Numbered from the stretch's first letter, positions 10,466-22,861 are shown. The stretch is DNA of 64,000 nt from Dryas octopetala (GCA_963921425.1 OY992834.1:16122164-16186163); one strand, 5' to 3'. Translations and numbers: made by a program. The notes: generated by a model from the sequence alone, not told the origin.

Positions 10466-13400
10466 GAAGAAAGTTTCAAGCGTTTTTTTGTTAAAGGTCA
10501 TGAAACTTCGTGTTGTGTCAATTAAACCTGTTTATGTTGGGCCTATTTGTGCTTTCGTGCCGGCTTATATAGCTAATACTTAAGTCCAAAACGGTCCATG
10601 GTCTAAGCCATATTCGTATTTGTGCCATTCCTTAAACAGCAGTACATGGACCTTTTTTTCCTCTTATAATTTAATATTAAAATTCTTTTCTAGAAAATTG
10701 AATTTTTTTGTATTAAACAATTCTTTAAAAAGAGAAAAAAAAAAAAAAAAAAACAATGTTAAATGAGTGGGACCTAATTTGGGCCTATTTTGTGATTGTT
10801 TCCGTGTTTTGCTCATGGCGAGGCTTGTTTAACACATTTAATTTTGGGGTAGATCAGACCCATTATGGAATTTTTTCCAATTACAAATAAGAGTTTTACA
10901 TTCATAGGTCATATTTGATAAATATAATGGTGAAAATACTTTATTGATTTATAGTTTAATGGAATTGTTAAACATTATATTTAAAATAACTCTCATTCTA
11001 TCATTCTATCTATCAATTCCTTACCAAAAACTGATTTTACCAAAACGTAAACAAAATTGATTTTCTTTCAAAAACTACTTACCCAGGAACCAACGATTTG
11101 AATAAAGGGAGAGACAACGATTTGAATAAATTCTGGACTCTTTGTTTTTTTTTTTTTGGGCCGGGGGAGGGGGCGGAAAATCTGGACTGTTTAAATGGTA
11201 AAATACTAAAGGAAAATGGCCATTAAAATAAGATCGAAGTCAAATCAATTAATAGACCGAGTCATTGAAATCCATTAATATGAGAAGAAAAATAATTTTA
11301 TGAAGATATATATTATGGCTGAGTCATCAGATCAATTAAGGCAAAATATGAAGTGGACAACTTAAAGGACTGAAATTGAGAGAATCCATTTTAAGTATTA
11401 CATTTATACAACCATTAATATCTAAATTCAAACTCTAAAAAAATACTCTTAAGATTACACACTAAGTTCTCACACTGCTATATACGTAATGTTCCGAACG
11501 CACAAAAGAATTTCCAATTGAGACTATCAAAAAGTTTCAATCAAAAATTTAAACTCCAATTGATGGAGGATGAGAACTTTTTTGTTTCTTAGAATTGAGA
11601 ACGTGTATTCAATTCAGATTTTTATAGACTTTTGTAGACTATTTTTAAGTAATAGACTTTTTGTAGAGTTTGCAAACTTCTATTGACTTTTGCAGACTAC
11701 ATAAGATTAATGATAGACTTTTATAGAATTCTATATTGAGTTTAACGGAGTTTGTGAGACTTTTGTCACATAATTTGATAGAGATTTATCGACTTCTAAT
11801 ATTAATTAAATCCTATGATCCAAAAACTTGATTAAGCACTCTCAAAATACCAATACATGATTTATTGGGAAGAAAAAAAAAACAATCAAATACTGAAAGT
11901 CCTAAACCAAATAGTTAATTAGAAAACCAAACTTCCTTTACAAAAAATTAAAAACAAACAATTTATTCTTTTTATAATATGGAAAACCAAATAGTTAAAT
12001 TTTTGCTTGAATTAACGATTGGTCTTAAGTAAGAAACTCATATGTGTCAATAAAATTCATACAAAAAATATATAGATTAACAAATAAGAATAAGGTCCAT
12101 TGATTTAGGTACCAAATTTCAATATACTAAAATATTTATGTTATTTCACTTTAAATACTAAATTTCAGTTTATGTACCAACTTTAAAAAACATGGTTCTA
12201 CCGAGCTGTGACTGTTTAACAGTCACAACTTTTGGTTGATTTGTTTTTTTGTTTTTTTGTGTTTCCAAGGCTTAAAGTTTAATGTTTAGTCTCTAGGTTA
12301 TAGGACTTCATTTCTGAAGCTTAAATCAAAAGCACTAAATTATTATAAACTTTGAATTTTTATGAATTTCAAACCGTTACAAATATGACTGTTCGACAGT
12401 CACAACTCTAATACAAATTGATTTATGACCTAATTCAAAATGTCTTGCTCTAGGTTAGTACCTAAACTAAAAAAAATTAGTGTTTTACTGTTTTGCTGAA
12501 AAATTATTGATATTTGATATTTAATCCTAATTTTCTAATAAGAAAAAGATAGCAACAGTTTTTTTCTTTCTTCCGTTTGGGTGAACAAAAACCCATTAAT
12601 ATATATGTATTATAATATGTATAATATTGGGGCTGTGAAGTGAAATGCCCAGCCATCAATAAGCTTGAATAATCTCCAACAATGAAGGCCTTAAATCCAA
12701 AAGAAAAAAAGAAAAAAAAAAAACAAGAAAAAAGGTTATGCACCGCCCATGGATGCCCAAAATACCAAAAAAGGGTTGCAATGTTGTGATGCAACATAAC
12801 GGAGAGAGAGGTAGAGAGACAGAAGAAAAGAGTATAATATGAAATTCATAAAAATCTCTAGGTTTGAGGGTGGAGAATGATAGACTTTGGGTTTATATAC
12901 CTCACACCATAGAGTCCACAAAACTCCATGATTTAGTAAACTCTTTGAAAGTCAATGACTTTTTCAAAACCACCGATTTTTATAGACTTTAAAAAAATCT
13001 TGATTGAATACCCCATAACTTTGATGGAGTTTTGAAAGTCATTAAAAGTCTAATTGAATACCGCTTGAATTTTTTATATTCTTTAAAAATCTGAATTGAA
13101 TACACCTAAACTTTTTAATTTCATAAAAGTCAATTAAACTCTACCAAAATCCATATCCAATACACCCCCTAAGACTATTTACCCTTACATCTAAAGTTCT
13201 CACTTTGAATCTCTCTTTTGCTATATTTTTTTTTTTAAATTGATTTTATCAATAAAAGAAGTAGATAATGACATATTTATGTGTAATTAACTTAAAAAAA
13301 GAAGACCCATTCCTTTTGTCCTAGTATCTCTATCTTATTCTAACACTTAATACTGATCTTATGAGAAGTATTTACCCATAAATGACAGGTACAGTTGTCT

Positions 13401-13902
13401 AATTTCTCTTATTTTCTTAGAGTGTAGTTACTAGTTACCCAAACGCCTCTCTGTAGTGCGAGGGATCACTCATATGTCATGATACATATATTTCCACTCC
13501 CATCAGTCATCACCTCCTCATCTCTCACTCCACTTTATCAAAAGCAAAAGTAAGAAGCATATACTCAAAAACCCAATACACTCTCCCCATCCCCCCATCC
13601 CTTTCCCTCCTTTCCAATCTTCAACCCCTTCTTTTCTTTATCCCCTTTTTCCAATTTTTCCCATCATATCATCGACATCACCCCCCAACTTGATCAACAC
13701 CAACATTATCTTCCACTCAAACCCCAAATTTCTTCTATTTCTTTATTCCATCAACCTTATCCCAAATTCCCCAATTCCAATTCCAAATCCCACAACCCCA
13801 TCAAATCCGGTTTTTCAAATTTCAATTTTGCTTCATCCCAATATTTGATCCCCTAATCCCATAAATCTTGGTTTTCTTTTAATTTTTCCATCCCCAACCA
13901 AA
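10466..13902. other. AT-rich intergenic DNA
   Basis: No gene is recognised. The stretch holds poly-A and poly-T runs (10735-10755, 11145-11158, 12712-12723), two palindromes near 12.2-12.4 kb, and repeated GTAGACTTTT/AGACTTTTATAG words at 11620-11760 and 12880-13100 that suggest a decayed repeat. Bases about 13560-13900 are strongly C/T-rich and probably hold the promoter-proximal region and 5' UTR of the glycosyltransferase gene that follows. Confidence 0.6.
12197..12408. repeat. Pair of short palindromes GTGACTGTTnAACAGTCAC type
   Basis: A perfect palindrome GTGACTGTTTAACAGTCAC occurs near 12207, and a close variant TGACTGTTCGACAGTCACAA near 12387. Both are followed by CACAACT. They may be ends or a duplicated core of a decayed inverted-repeat element. 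Confidence 0.45.
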
Positions 13903-14961
13903 ATGTTCTCACCTCCAATAATTCCCATATTGGCTCTACTCATCTCTCTACCTCTCCTTTTCTTCATCGCCCCAAGAATCCTCCTCCTAAAAGACATTGA
14001 ATTCTCTTCATCATCCCCGGATGAACTCGACGACCTCTCCCTATTCCACAAAGCCATTGCTGCCTCCTCCTGCTCCTCTATTTCCCACTTGGGCCTCACC
14101 ACAAACCAAAAGCCCAAAATCGCCTTCCTCTTCCTCACAAACTCCGACCTCTCCTTCGCTCCTTTATGGGAAAAATTCTTCTACGGTCACGACCACCTCT
14201 ACAACATCTACATCCACGCCGATCCCCAATCCCCAATAACCCCTCCCGGCGGCGTATTCCAAAACCGCTTCATCCCCGCGAAGACCACCTCCCGCGGCTC
14301 CCCTTCACTCGTCTCCGCCGCGCGGAGACTCCTCGCCAACGCCATAGTAGACGATTCTCTCAATCTCTACTTCGCTCTCATCTCCCAACACTGCATCCCA
14401 ATACACTCCTTCCGCTTTGTCTACACCACTCTCTTCGGCAACGACATGAGGACTTTTACAAGTTTCGCAGCGCAATCCAAGCGCCCGAGTTTTATCGAGA
14501 TCTTATCCGACGACCCGAATCTCCCCGAGCGCTACGACGCTCGGGGAGAGAACGTCATGACTCCGGAAGTGCCGTTCGGGCACTTCCGGGTGGGGTCCCA
14601 ATTTTACATTCTGACAAAACAACACTCCCTAGTTGTGATCAAAGACAAGAAGCTTTGGAGGAAATTTCGGCTGCCATGCTTGAACGAGTACTCTTGTTAT
14701 CCCGAGGAGCACTACTTCCCAACACTTTTGTCCATGGAGGACCCCGAGGGTTGCAGCCATTACACACTGACGAGAGTGAACTGGACTGGGAGTACGGACG
14801 GGCATCCGCACACGTACAGGCGGGCTGAAATTTCAGCCCGCCTGCTGCGTACGTTGAGAAAGTCCAATTCGAGTTACGAGTACTTGTTTGCGAGGAAATT
14901 CTCGCCGGATTGCTTGAGACCGCTGATGAAATTGGCTGCTCCGGTGATCTTCCGCGACTGA
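13903..14961 (+). CDS. GT14 (Core-2/I-branching, BC10-like) glycosyltransferase
   Basis: This intronless gene encodes 352 residues. It is a predicted type II membrane protein of the secretory pathway: a short cytosolic N-terminus, one hydrophobic anchor at about 6-24, a Ser-rich stem, and a Branch domain (Pfam family of Core-2/I-branching N-acetylglucosaminyltransferases, CAZy GT14) from about 70 to 320. Recognisable plant-family blocks are KIAFLFLTNSDL (72-83), YNIYIHADP (100-108), LISQHCIPIHSF (159-170), CYPEEHYFPTLL (265-276) and LTRVNWTG (289-296). The C-terminus ends LFARKFSPDCLRPLM...VIFRD, as in the BC10-like subgroup. Length is normal for the family. Plant members act in the Golgi; rice BC10 affects cell-wall properties, but the donor and acceptor here are not known. 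The start is the first ATG after a long C/T-rich leader and gives the expected anchor. Confidence 0.92.
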   Translation: MFSPPIIPILALLISLPLLFFIAPRILLLKDIEFSSSSPDELDDLSLFHKAIAASSCSSISHLGLTTNQKPKIAFLFLTNSDLSFAPLWEKFFYGHDHLYNIYIHADPQSPITPPGGVFQNRFIPAKTTSRGSPSLVSAARRLLANAIVDDSLNLYFALISQHCIPIHSFRFVYTTLFGNDMRTFTSFAAQSKRPSFIEILSDDPNLPERYDARGENVMTPEVPFGHFRVGSQFYILTKQHSLVVIKDKKLWRKFRLPCLNEYSCYPEEHYFPTLLSMEDPEGCSHYTLTRVNWTGSTDGHPHTYRRAEISARLLRTLRKSNSSYEYLFARKFSPDCLRPLMKLAAPVIFRD

Positions 14962-17883
14962 AGTCAACTTAGTTAAGTAGGTAGGGTTTCTAAAATTAGC
15001 GTGATCAATCAATCTGCATATATCGCACAGGTAAAAGTTGTAATTACTACTTACTCTATCAAATGCCATATTGATTTGTATCTTGGTTTGGTAAAATTGT
15101 TATGGCTAATTAATTGTTAATATTACGCGTTTGAATTTGGCTAATTGATCTTGAGAATTTTTGGTTTGGTGAACTTTTGATGGCAAGTTATTTATAGGCA
15201 GGTAGTGGCTAATAGTTTTAGTGAGGTGCTATGTTTTTCTTTCGTTTTTTTTTTTTTTATCTTTTGATCAATGGAACTTAGCCTCATTTATTCAATTGAT
15301 TTCAACTAAGAAGATGCATCATCATGGAGGTAGGAGGAAAGCCAAAGAGATTCCTCCTCCATCCTCACATAAGATATATTGATCACTACCTAATTTATAT
15401 CTAGCTAAATGATAAGTATTGACATTACAAATAAGAGGAACATATGAAAAAAGTTAGAGTAAATTTCACTTTGTACCCTTGTGATTTGCTCAAATTATCA
15501 ACGTGGTCCTTATAAATTATGTTAAATACTTATGTGACACATGTGAGACCCACAATTAATGTCTGTAATCATCATAAGTGCAATTTCAGAAACATTCATC
15601 TTGCAAGAGCACAAAAAAGGTAAAAGATCATGTAGTTGATCTTGTTGGCTTCCTAGGTTGTTAGGATAATGCTGCTTTGTTGTATATATACTTGATTGTT
15701 TTCATTTTTTATTTTGCCATATAATGTGTTGCTCATAAATTTGGTGTTTTAAGATATTTTATTTATATTTTGTTTGATACTATTTTGTAACTTTTTGTAG
15801 TCTGATACTCTGATGTATGGTTCACACGTGCTAGTGGCACTTTGGTGACAGAATTAAAGACTTTTTTCACTTGTTTAACTATTGTTATTTATAATTGGCA
15901 AAAAAAAAAAACTATTGTTATTTGTAAATACTATATATAAGCTAGGTTGGCGCTTTTGTTTTTTTGATTTTCATGCCTGAGTTGAAGATGGGCGGTTGAC
16001 TTTTTGGTGTATAATTCTTTTTATATTAATCAGGTACATCCAGTCATCCACATCTAAAAAGGATGTATAGTTGACACAAATAAAAAGAAGTAAATAAAAA
16101 ATTGATAAAAACAACAAGTAAAATTATCAAATAAGTTTGAATTTATAAGTTTAGATATGATAAGTTACCAAATTAAATTTAAATTTGGAATGATTTCATA
16201 CGACAAGAATACATTCAAACATAAAAGAGTTTCAATAATTATTTAGTTTAATAAATGATACTTAATTTTTTTTGTTATTCTAAATTTAAATATTATGGAG
16301 AACAGTTGTTTAATAAACAAACAAAAAAATTTATAATTTTAATAGAGTAAAATTATAAGTGTACTTTTGAAAACAACCGATGCATGACAGATTTTTCCAT
16401 TGGATAAATGGATAGTGGCTGCTACAGTAAGGTAGCGTGACGTGAGTGATCACCATCACTTTATATTTACACAAGTGATGTCGCCTTGGGTTCTGGGAAA
16501 GCGTTGGGCTACCAACAGGGCTGCCTTCGTGCATACATTTGATGCGTTTCTCATTGTAAAGTAGCACACCTTATTTTTTAGGGTTTTCTAACCAATCATT
16601 TGTAGTACTTTTAGTATAATTAATAAGACATTTAACATAAAAGAATTCTTGGCTTTTGGGTGTATCCGAAGAATTGGGCTGGGTTCCTTGTGCCGAATAC
16701 AAAATGTAGAATATGAGTGAGTTGTTTAATGTTCACTTACATTTCTCGTGAATTTTGCAACATACATATAAAATAATTTTTTGCGATCTCATAAGGGTGT
16801 ATGTGAAATTCATTGGTTTAAATAATTTTTTAAACCATGCCCGGGTGTTACGTCAAAGGACAAATGGTTTTGTCACAAGCAACCTAAAGTTTTTTGACAA
16901 ACCAAAGAGAAACTAAGAAGCTTAATGATGGATGGGATATCGATCTTTTTCTATGTGGTAACAAGAGTAGGAATAAAACTTCGAGTATTAAGGACCCTTT
17001 AGAATTTGGTTTTTTTTTTTTTTTTGTCAACTTGAGACTTCATTGGATAAGGTAAATTACAATGGAGAGGCACAAAGAGCCTGAGTGCTGATAAGAAATG
17101 GGCTTTACATAGTTCAACAAAGGGGGCTTGTATTGGTAACCCCACAATTTGTACCCCCAATTTTCTTTTGATACCTCCCATTCACAAAAATATTTTAAAA
17201 TTCCTTTTTCACCCCAAGCTCGTTTAAAAAACAAGGCGAGTTGAGCCAATCTCGAGCTTGGAAAAAATTGAACGAGCCAAGCCGAGTTTGAGCTTGAAAA
17301 AATCTTACAAGTTGAGCTTGACCACCTTGGCATTCTACTCAGCTCGATTCATTGACACCCCTAAAGTCATGAGTGTAGAGGCCATTAATTCCACGTCAAA
17401 AAAGTGACTTAACAATCAACAATATATAATTGAAGGAGATAAAAATCTTGCATGTGAATAGGTCCATTGGGCATGATCCTACTCGGAATCAAAATTAGAC
17501 AGTTCCTATTAACGTGTTTAATAATTGCAAGAATTGGAATGAAAATAAAGTTGATTTTCATAAAAGTGTTTACTAATTAGCAAGAAGCAGAATCCAAACC
17601 AATTTGATTACAAAAATACCCCTTATGTAAAACAAATTATGTTTTCTATCAACTACTTCTAATCATAATTTTTCAAAAGAAAATTTTATTTATGATCTAC
17701 TAAATACGTACTAAACCCTAACTTTTGTTTCACAATCAAAAGTAATTTTTTTTCAAAAAAAAAATCTAGTTTTTTTATTTCCCACCCACCCACAAACATC
17801 GTCACCATGCTTATTGCATACTCCAGGCCCACAAAAACCCTTGAATTAATTTCTAAGAATGGCTGAAATCCCTCATGCATGGG
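14962..17883. other. AT-rich intergenic DNA after the glycosyltransferase
   Basis: The 3' UTR of the GT14 gene presumably occupies the first few hundred bases, but no firm polyadenylation site is chosen. A half-element-like stretch at 15465-15560 (ATTTCACTTTGTACCCTTGTG) resembles one arm of the inverted-repeat MITEs seen elsewhere. Bases 17220-17330 carry repeated GAGCTTG/GAGCCAA words. No gene is seen. Confidence 0.5.
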
Positions 17884-17891
17884 ATGTCATT

Positions 17892-18351
17892 TAGACTTGG
17901 TAATGGGGCGCATTTTTGCGGGTTTGAATCAAACATGACACGACCTGTTAAGTTAACAGGTGAACACGAAACGACTCGTTAAGCCAACGGGTGAAAAAAA
18001 ATGTCAACACGAACACGACATGACCTGTTTCATCCATTAAGAATAAAATATACATTTTTTCAACGAAAATTTAAATTATATATATTATATTACATAAGTA
18101 AATACATTTTATTACATAAATAAATACATTTTATTTCATAAATGTATAGTTTAAACATTATACAAAAGAAAAATCTAAAAAATGTGCAAATTAAATGCTT
18201 AATATCATGAGAAAAAATCAAATAAAATATATTTATTTCTTAATGGGTCCACACAATTTGAACACGACACGATAAACCTCAACCCGAACACTGAATTTTT
18301 CGTGTTGTTTCGTGTCGTGTTAATGGGTCGATTAGGATATTACCAGGTGTA
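17892..18351. mobile_element. hAT-like MITE with GTGTCGTGTT-rich ends (460 bp)
   Basis: The ends are TAGACTTGGTAATGGG on the left and TACACCTGGTAATATCC on the right (opposite strand). A perfect 8-bp target duplication ATGTCATT flanks it at 17884-17891 and 18352-18359. Subterminal repeats of ACACGA/CGTGTCGTG occur at both ends, and the core is very AT-rich with a repeated AATACATTTTATT word. There is no coding capacity. Confidence 0.85.
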
Positions 18352-18654
18352 ATGTCATTAATGGAGTGTATAAGATGTCCAATTCGTTTGTTTGTTGTGC
18401 GTATGTGATCGACGTCATTAAAGGAGTGTTTGCCTCTTCTTCCCTCTTTGTAGAATCAATTACTCTTAAAAAAATTACTTTGATGTTAATGGAAAAAGAG
18501 GAGAGAGAAATGGAAGAAGAGAGAATGGGAAGAAGAGAAAGATGTTTTTTTTGTTGAAATTATTATCATTTAGTTAAAGAAGTGAGTGATGAGTAAAATG
18601 TTGAAGCATAAAATCACCACCTTATTGATTGACCTATATACCTTGCAAAAAAGA

Positions 18655-18730
18655 CATAGGAAAACCCTTGGAGGTGAGTGGGCACCGGTGTGATGTCGGC
18701 CAAGGGCCCTCCAACGGTCAAGTCAGTAAG
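18655..18730 (-). mobile_element. Gypsy LTR fragment related to the LTR at 9.55-10.13 kb
   Basis: The block around GGGCACCGGTGTGATGTCGG, followed by GGCCAAGG, CTCCAACGG and TCAAGTCAGT, matches the block at about 9733-9780 of the Tat LTR (GGGCACCGGTGTGGTGCCGG ... CTCAAGTCAGT) in the same orientation. Sequence on either side does not match closely, so this is probably a remnant of a related but different element. Confidence 0.6.
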
Positions 18731-18826
18731 GTACTTTAATAAAATCCAAATAAATAAGCTAGGAGCCATGAATGATATTACCTTGATCTTGAGCATATGA
18801 GGGATTATACATAGAGGTTAGGAGTT

Positions 18827-19025
18827 GTTGGCGTGAGTCAACTATCACACTTAAGATAGATTGATTTTGTAATTAGTGGTGGATTTGTAATTAACTCAGG
18901 GTTGGTGGAGAGCTAACTTTGTATCTTTCCTTTTTTGTATATTATGTACATGTTATATATACCTACAATTGGAGATGAATACAAACTATCAGAAAATATA
19001 TTTTTTCCCTAAATGTGTTCTTAGC
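18827..19025 (+). mobile_element. Possible small Copia-like LTR remnant
   Basis: The stretch starts TGTTGGCGTGAGTC and can end at ...TTCTTAGCA. It contains a TATA-like GTTATATATACC near 18953, followed by a GAGATGAATACAA motif often found in small plant LTRs. No matching second LTR, primer-binding site or firm target duplication is visible, so the borders are provisional. Confidence 0.35.
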
Positions 19026-20070
19026 ATGAGTATCCTCTTGGCCTTAGAACTGTAAGCTTGCTAAGCTTGAAGTCACCGGGAAGCGTACTCCTTGTAGGAG
19101 TGAACTTCTATGCTTGAATCCTTGTTTGGGGAGGATTTAAGCTCATCTTGTGTTATGGAGGAACTCCAATCCCAATTGGATTCATCTTCCTTGCTTGTTG
19201 AAGAACATAGAGAGGTCCTTCATGCGTTACCAACGTGAAGGTACTCGTCCTTTGTAAGGGTCTGTACCAGATAAGGTACTAGTCATGTAAGATTCTACCT
19301 TGTTAGGTCCTTTAATGGGTTAAGTACCTTCTGATAAGGTACTTCCATTTTCCATAAGTAAGTGTAGGTCCTCATGGCACCTTAATAATAGGTGACTACC
19401 TTACTTGGTAGCTAGCTACCTGACTACTTTACTTGGTAACTACCTTACTAAGGTAGTTCCATCTTTCATTGGTCCTTTTCCTTGATTAAGGTGTAGGTCT
19501 TTTACCATTGCAAATACATCTACATATGGTAGGCACTACTTCACACTATAGGTACTACTCAAATTCCACATGTTTTTCCTTAATTGCCCTTGGGTCTTTA
19601 TAAGAATTATCCATGGTCCCACGTACATAAAATTTTCACATAAAGGATGTATACAATTATTGCATTTATTCTTTTATCACTATATCACATAATAAGTCAC
19701 GTGATGAGAAATAGACACATTAAGTGCATACATTCGTAATAAACAAAAAATATTCCTGAGTTAAACATAGTGTGACCAAAATAACTTTAAAAACGTAATT
19801 CAATGAGTGACATGTGATGACTTTTAAACAAAAGTATCGACAAAATGACAGTATGAGTCTTTTGAATATAAGTTTGAAGTTCATGGGGCAATTTTTGAAC
19901 CAAAAAAAAATGTTCAAAGACGAAAGGAAAACATGAGTAAAAGTTTAAAAAATACTGGTAATTAAACAAAAAAAAAAGTTAAAGAGGCATTGCTTTCCAC
20001 CTAAATGGAAAAATGAATCAAGTTGACGTTTCATTTTTTATCTATAGAATATTGATGATGCAAAGGGACA
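19026..20070. other. Intergenic stretch with repeated AAGGTACT words
   Basis: Bases 19240-19460 contain many copies of AAGGTACT/AGTACCTT and GGTAGCTACC words in both orientations, giving a self-complementary stretch. The rest is AT-rich and unremarkable. No gene is recognised. Confidence 0.5.
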
Positions 20071-20548
20071 AGCATGAATTATAGGACTTTGCGAGATAAA
20101 GAGACCGAGAGGGGTTCTAATGGATGGATACTTTGCACTGTTGGTCAGTTGCAAAAATGATTTGTTCTGATGAAACTCTTAACTTATCTTAATTCTAATT
20201 CATTTTTCGGTATTCTTTTATCATTCAGTCTAATTCATTTTTCCATCTTCTCTTATCATTCAGACTAATCTTAAGAGTTTGTGAATGAATTCTCATGGTC
20301 TAGTGGTTTAGCATGAGCTACAAGACTTTGCGGAATAAAGAGACCAAGAGGGGTTCAAGTGGATGGATACTTTGCACTGTTGGTCAGTTGCAAAAATGAT
20401 TCATTCTGATGGAACTCTTAACTTATCTTAATTCTAATTCATTTTTCAATATTCTTTTATCAGTCAGTCTAATTCATTTTTCCATCTTCTCTTATCATTC
20501 AGACTAATCTTAAGAGTTTTTGAATGAATTCTGATGGTCTAGTGGTTT
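20071..20548. repeat. Tandem direct duplication, two 239-bp copies
   Basis: Copy 1 starts AGCATGAATTATAGGACTTTG at 20071 and copy 2 starts AGCATGAGCTACAAGACTTTG at 20310. Both continue through GGATGGATACTTTGCACTG and ATTCATTTTTCC to GGTCTAGTGGTTT. The copies are very similar, differing by scattered substitutions and small indels. Within each copy the TAATTCATTTTTC phrase is itself repeated. No coding function is evident. Confidence 0.9.
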
Positions 20549-21067
20549 CAACATGATTTAACTATCAATGCAAATGATTAGTGTCCAAAAAAAATTTCCT
20601 TAAGTATATATGAGAAACTGCTCCAATGCTTAGTGGAGGAAAATGGGATGGTTGGGTAAGAAAAAGGTGAAGAAAAAGGTGAAGAAAAAAGAAAAGGAAA
20701 GGAAAAGAGACCGAAAAGTTGAAAAGAGGAAAGAATATAAAGCAAAAAGGAGAAAGAACAATGCCCAAGTTGGCAACTCATCAAAGTTAATCAATTTGAA
20801 TAGGGAGGAGATTAAAGCGATGGGAAAATGAAAACTTTGTTTGCTAGCTACATGATTGACAATGAAAGAGAGAAGTCTAAGAAAATAAGGAAGGAGCAAA
20901 AATACTTGTAATTTACGTGTGTAAATTTTGTTTGCATTCTTAGACAACTACTGAACCCTAAATTATTACATAATGCAACAATGTATGTAAAACTAGCATC
21001 CTTCATCTCACTCAGGTACAACTCTATCTTGCACATGGAGAGGCAGCCACATGTAATAGAAGAAAAT

Positions 21068-22848
21068 AGGAAATTGCACTATTGGTCCATTTATTTTTCA
21101 CTTAGTTCTATATTGGTCCACTAACTTTGCGACGTGTTCCATTATAGTCTAAATTGTCAAATTTGTACAAACGGCCGTCTATTTTAGTTATGTGCCGCAC
21201 ACGTGGGGCGTTGTTGTGGACCAATATGGAACTAAGTAAAGAATTAGTGGACCACACCAGTGTCTCATATGCGTAGCTATTAAAATATATGGCCGTTTGT
21301 GCTAATTTGACGGTTTAGATCACAATGGAAAACGTCACAAAGTTAGTAGACCAAATATGGAACAAAAAAAATAGGCTCAATTACAAAATGCACCATCAAC
21401 TATAGGAGGTATTTCAAATTGATCCATTAACTATAAAACATTTCAAATACATCCACCAACTATCAAAAAACTACAAATTAGCACTTCTGTTAAAATTTTC
21501 ATCCAAAAAACTGTTAAGTGCCACATGGACAATGCTGACGTGGCATTTGTTGTTGACATGGCATACTGGTAGGGGTATTTTCGGGTAAAGGTAGACATTA
21601 TCTTATTTAATAAAAAAAAGAGTAGTGTTAGATATCTCACATTTTTATACTACAATTTCATACCACCTTATATGACAACTTACATGGCATTCATACATTG
21701 GACACTAAAAAATAAAAAATAAAAACCCAAAAAGAAAAAAAAAACTTTGTCCAATAAAATAATGACATGTGAGATGGTATAAAAATGTGGTATAAGAATA
21801 TGGTAAATATAACATTATTCTAAAAAAAATTACAGTAGTGCTAGATATCCCATATTTTTATACTACAATTTCATACCACCTTATGTGACAACTTACATAG
21901 CATTCATACATTGGATACTAAAAAATAAAAATAAAAACCCAAAAAAACAAAAGAAAAACTTTGTCCAATAAAGTAATAATACGTGATATGGTATAAAAAT
22001 GTGGTATAAGAATGTGGTAAGTATAACATTATTCAAAAAATTAAGGAAAGTGGCTACATTGAGTTTTGAACTACTAGCCACCAAGTTGAAACTCAAGCAC
22101 TCTTCTACCTGAACTAACTTCACTTCTTGTTCATTTAGTGACATATAATATATTTATAAGGTTTCACTTACTTTATTCTAACAAATATAAGTAACTTTCT
22201 ACCTAACTCTTGTCAATTTATAAATGATTGGCCAAATATAAGTATAGATGATTGGCAAAAAAAAAAAACTATAGATGAAACAAATTAAATATAAAAAAAA
22301 AATGAGGATGCAGAAATTGTGAAAGCATTGAGAGATGACGGCTTGGAAAGCGTGAAACTAAACAGCTAGTGACCAGGGTTAGGTATAAAAATACTTATAT
22401 TTGTTGGAGTAAAGTAGGTAAAACCTTAAACATATATTATATGTCACAAAATGAACAAGAAGTGAAGTTAGTTCAGGTGGGCGAGTGCTTGAGTTTCAAC
22501 TTGGTAATCAGCAGTTCGAAACTCAATGTAGCTAAATTCCTTAATTTTTTTTATTGAGTAAGATAATGTCCACCTTTACCCAAAAATACCCCTACCAGTA
22601 TGTCATGTCAGCATTGTCCATGTGGCACTTAATAGTTTTTTGGATGGAAATTTTAACAGAAGTGCTAATTTGTAGGTTTTTTATAGTTGATGGATGTATT
22701 TGAAATGTTTTATAGTTAATGGACCAATTTGAAATATTCTCTATAGTTGATGGGTGCATTTTGTAATTGAGCCAAAAAAATATTATGGACCAATATGAAA
22801 CTTTCTAAAGAAAAAGTGGACCAATGGTGCAATTTTCTCTAGAAGAAA
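21068..22848. mobile_element. Large fold-back (inverted-repeat) element with nested MITEs
   Basis: The left arm begins GGAAATTGCACTATTGGTCC and is matched in reverse by the right arm ending GGACCAATGGTGCAATTTTC. Inner arm sequence pairs over several hundred bases: the word GGCTCAATTACAAAATGCAC at 21373 pairs with 22775, and AAACTCAAGCACT near 22093 pairs with the complement near 22490. The right arm is about 490 bp. The left arm is about 1.1 kb because it contains two insertions: a small inverted-repeat element (about 21105-21356) and a doubled MITE (21623-22033). The loop is about 22230-22360. There is no coding capacity. The superfamily is uncertain because no clear target duplication was found. 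Confidence 0.8.
21623..22033. mobile_element. Two tandem copies of a short inverted-repeat MITE inside the fold-back arm
   Basis: Copy 1 begins TAGTGTTAGATATCTCACA at 21623 and copy 2 begins TAGTGCTAGATATCCCATA at 21836. Both end with GGTATAAAAATGTGGTATAA, a run that pairs imperfectly with the copy start. The insertion explains why the left arm is longer than the right arm, so it occurred after the fold-back structure formed. Confidence 0.75.
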
Positions 22849-22861
22849 AAAAAATATATAT

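Noticed and set aside
20643-20831. Lys-rich 62-codon frame
   Set aside because: Low-complexity A/G-rich sequence without promoter, homology or conserved motif.
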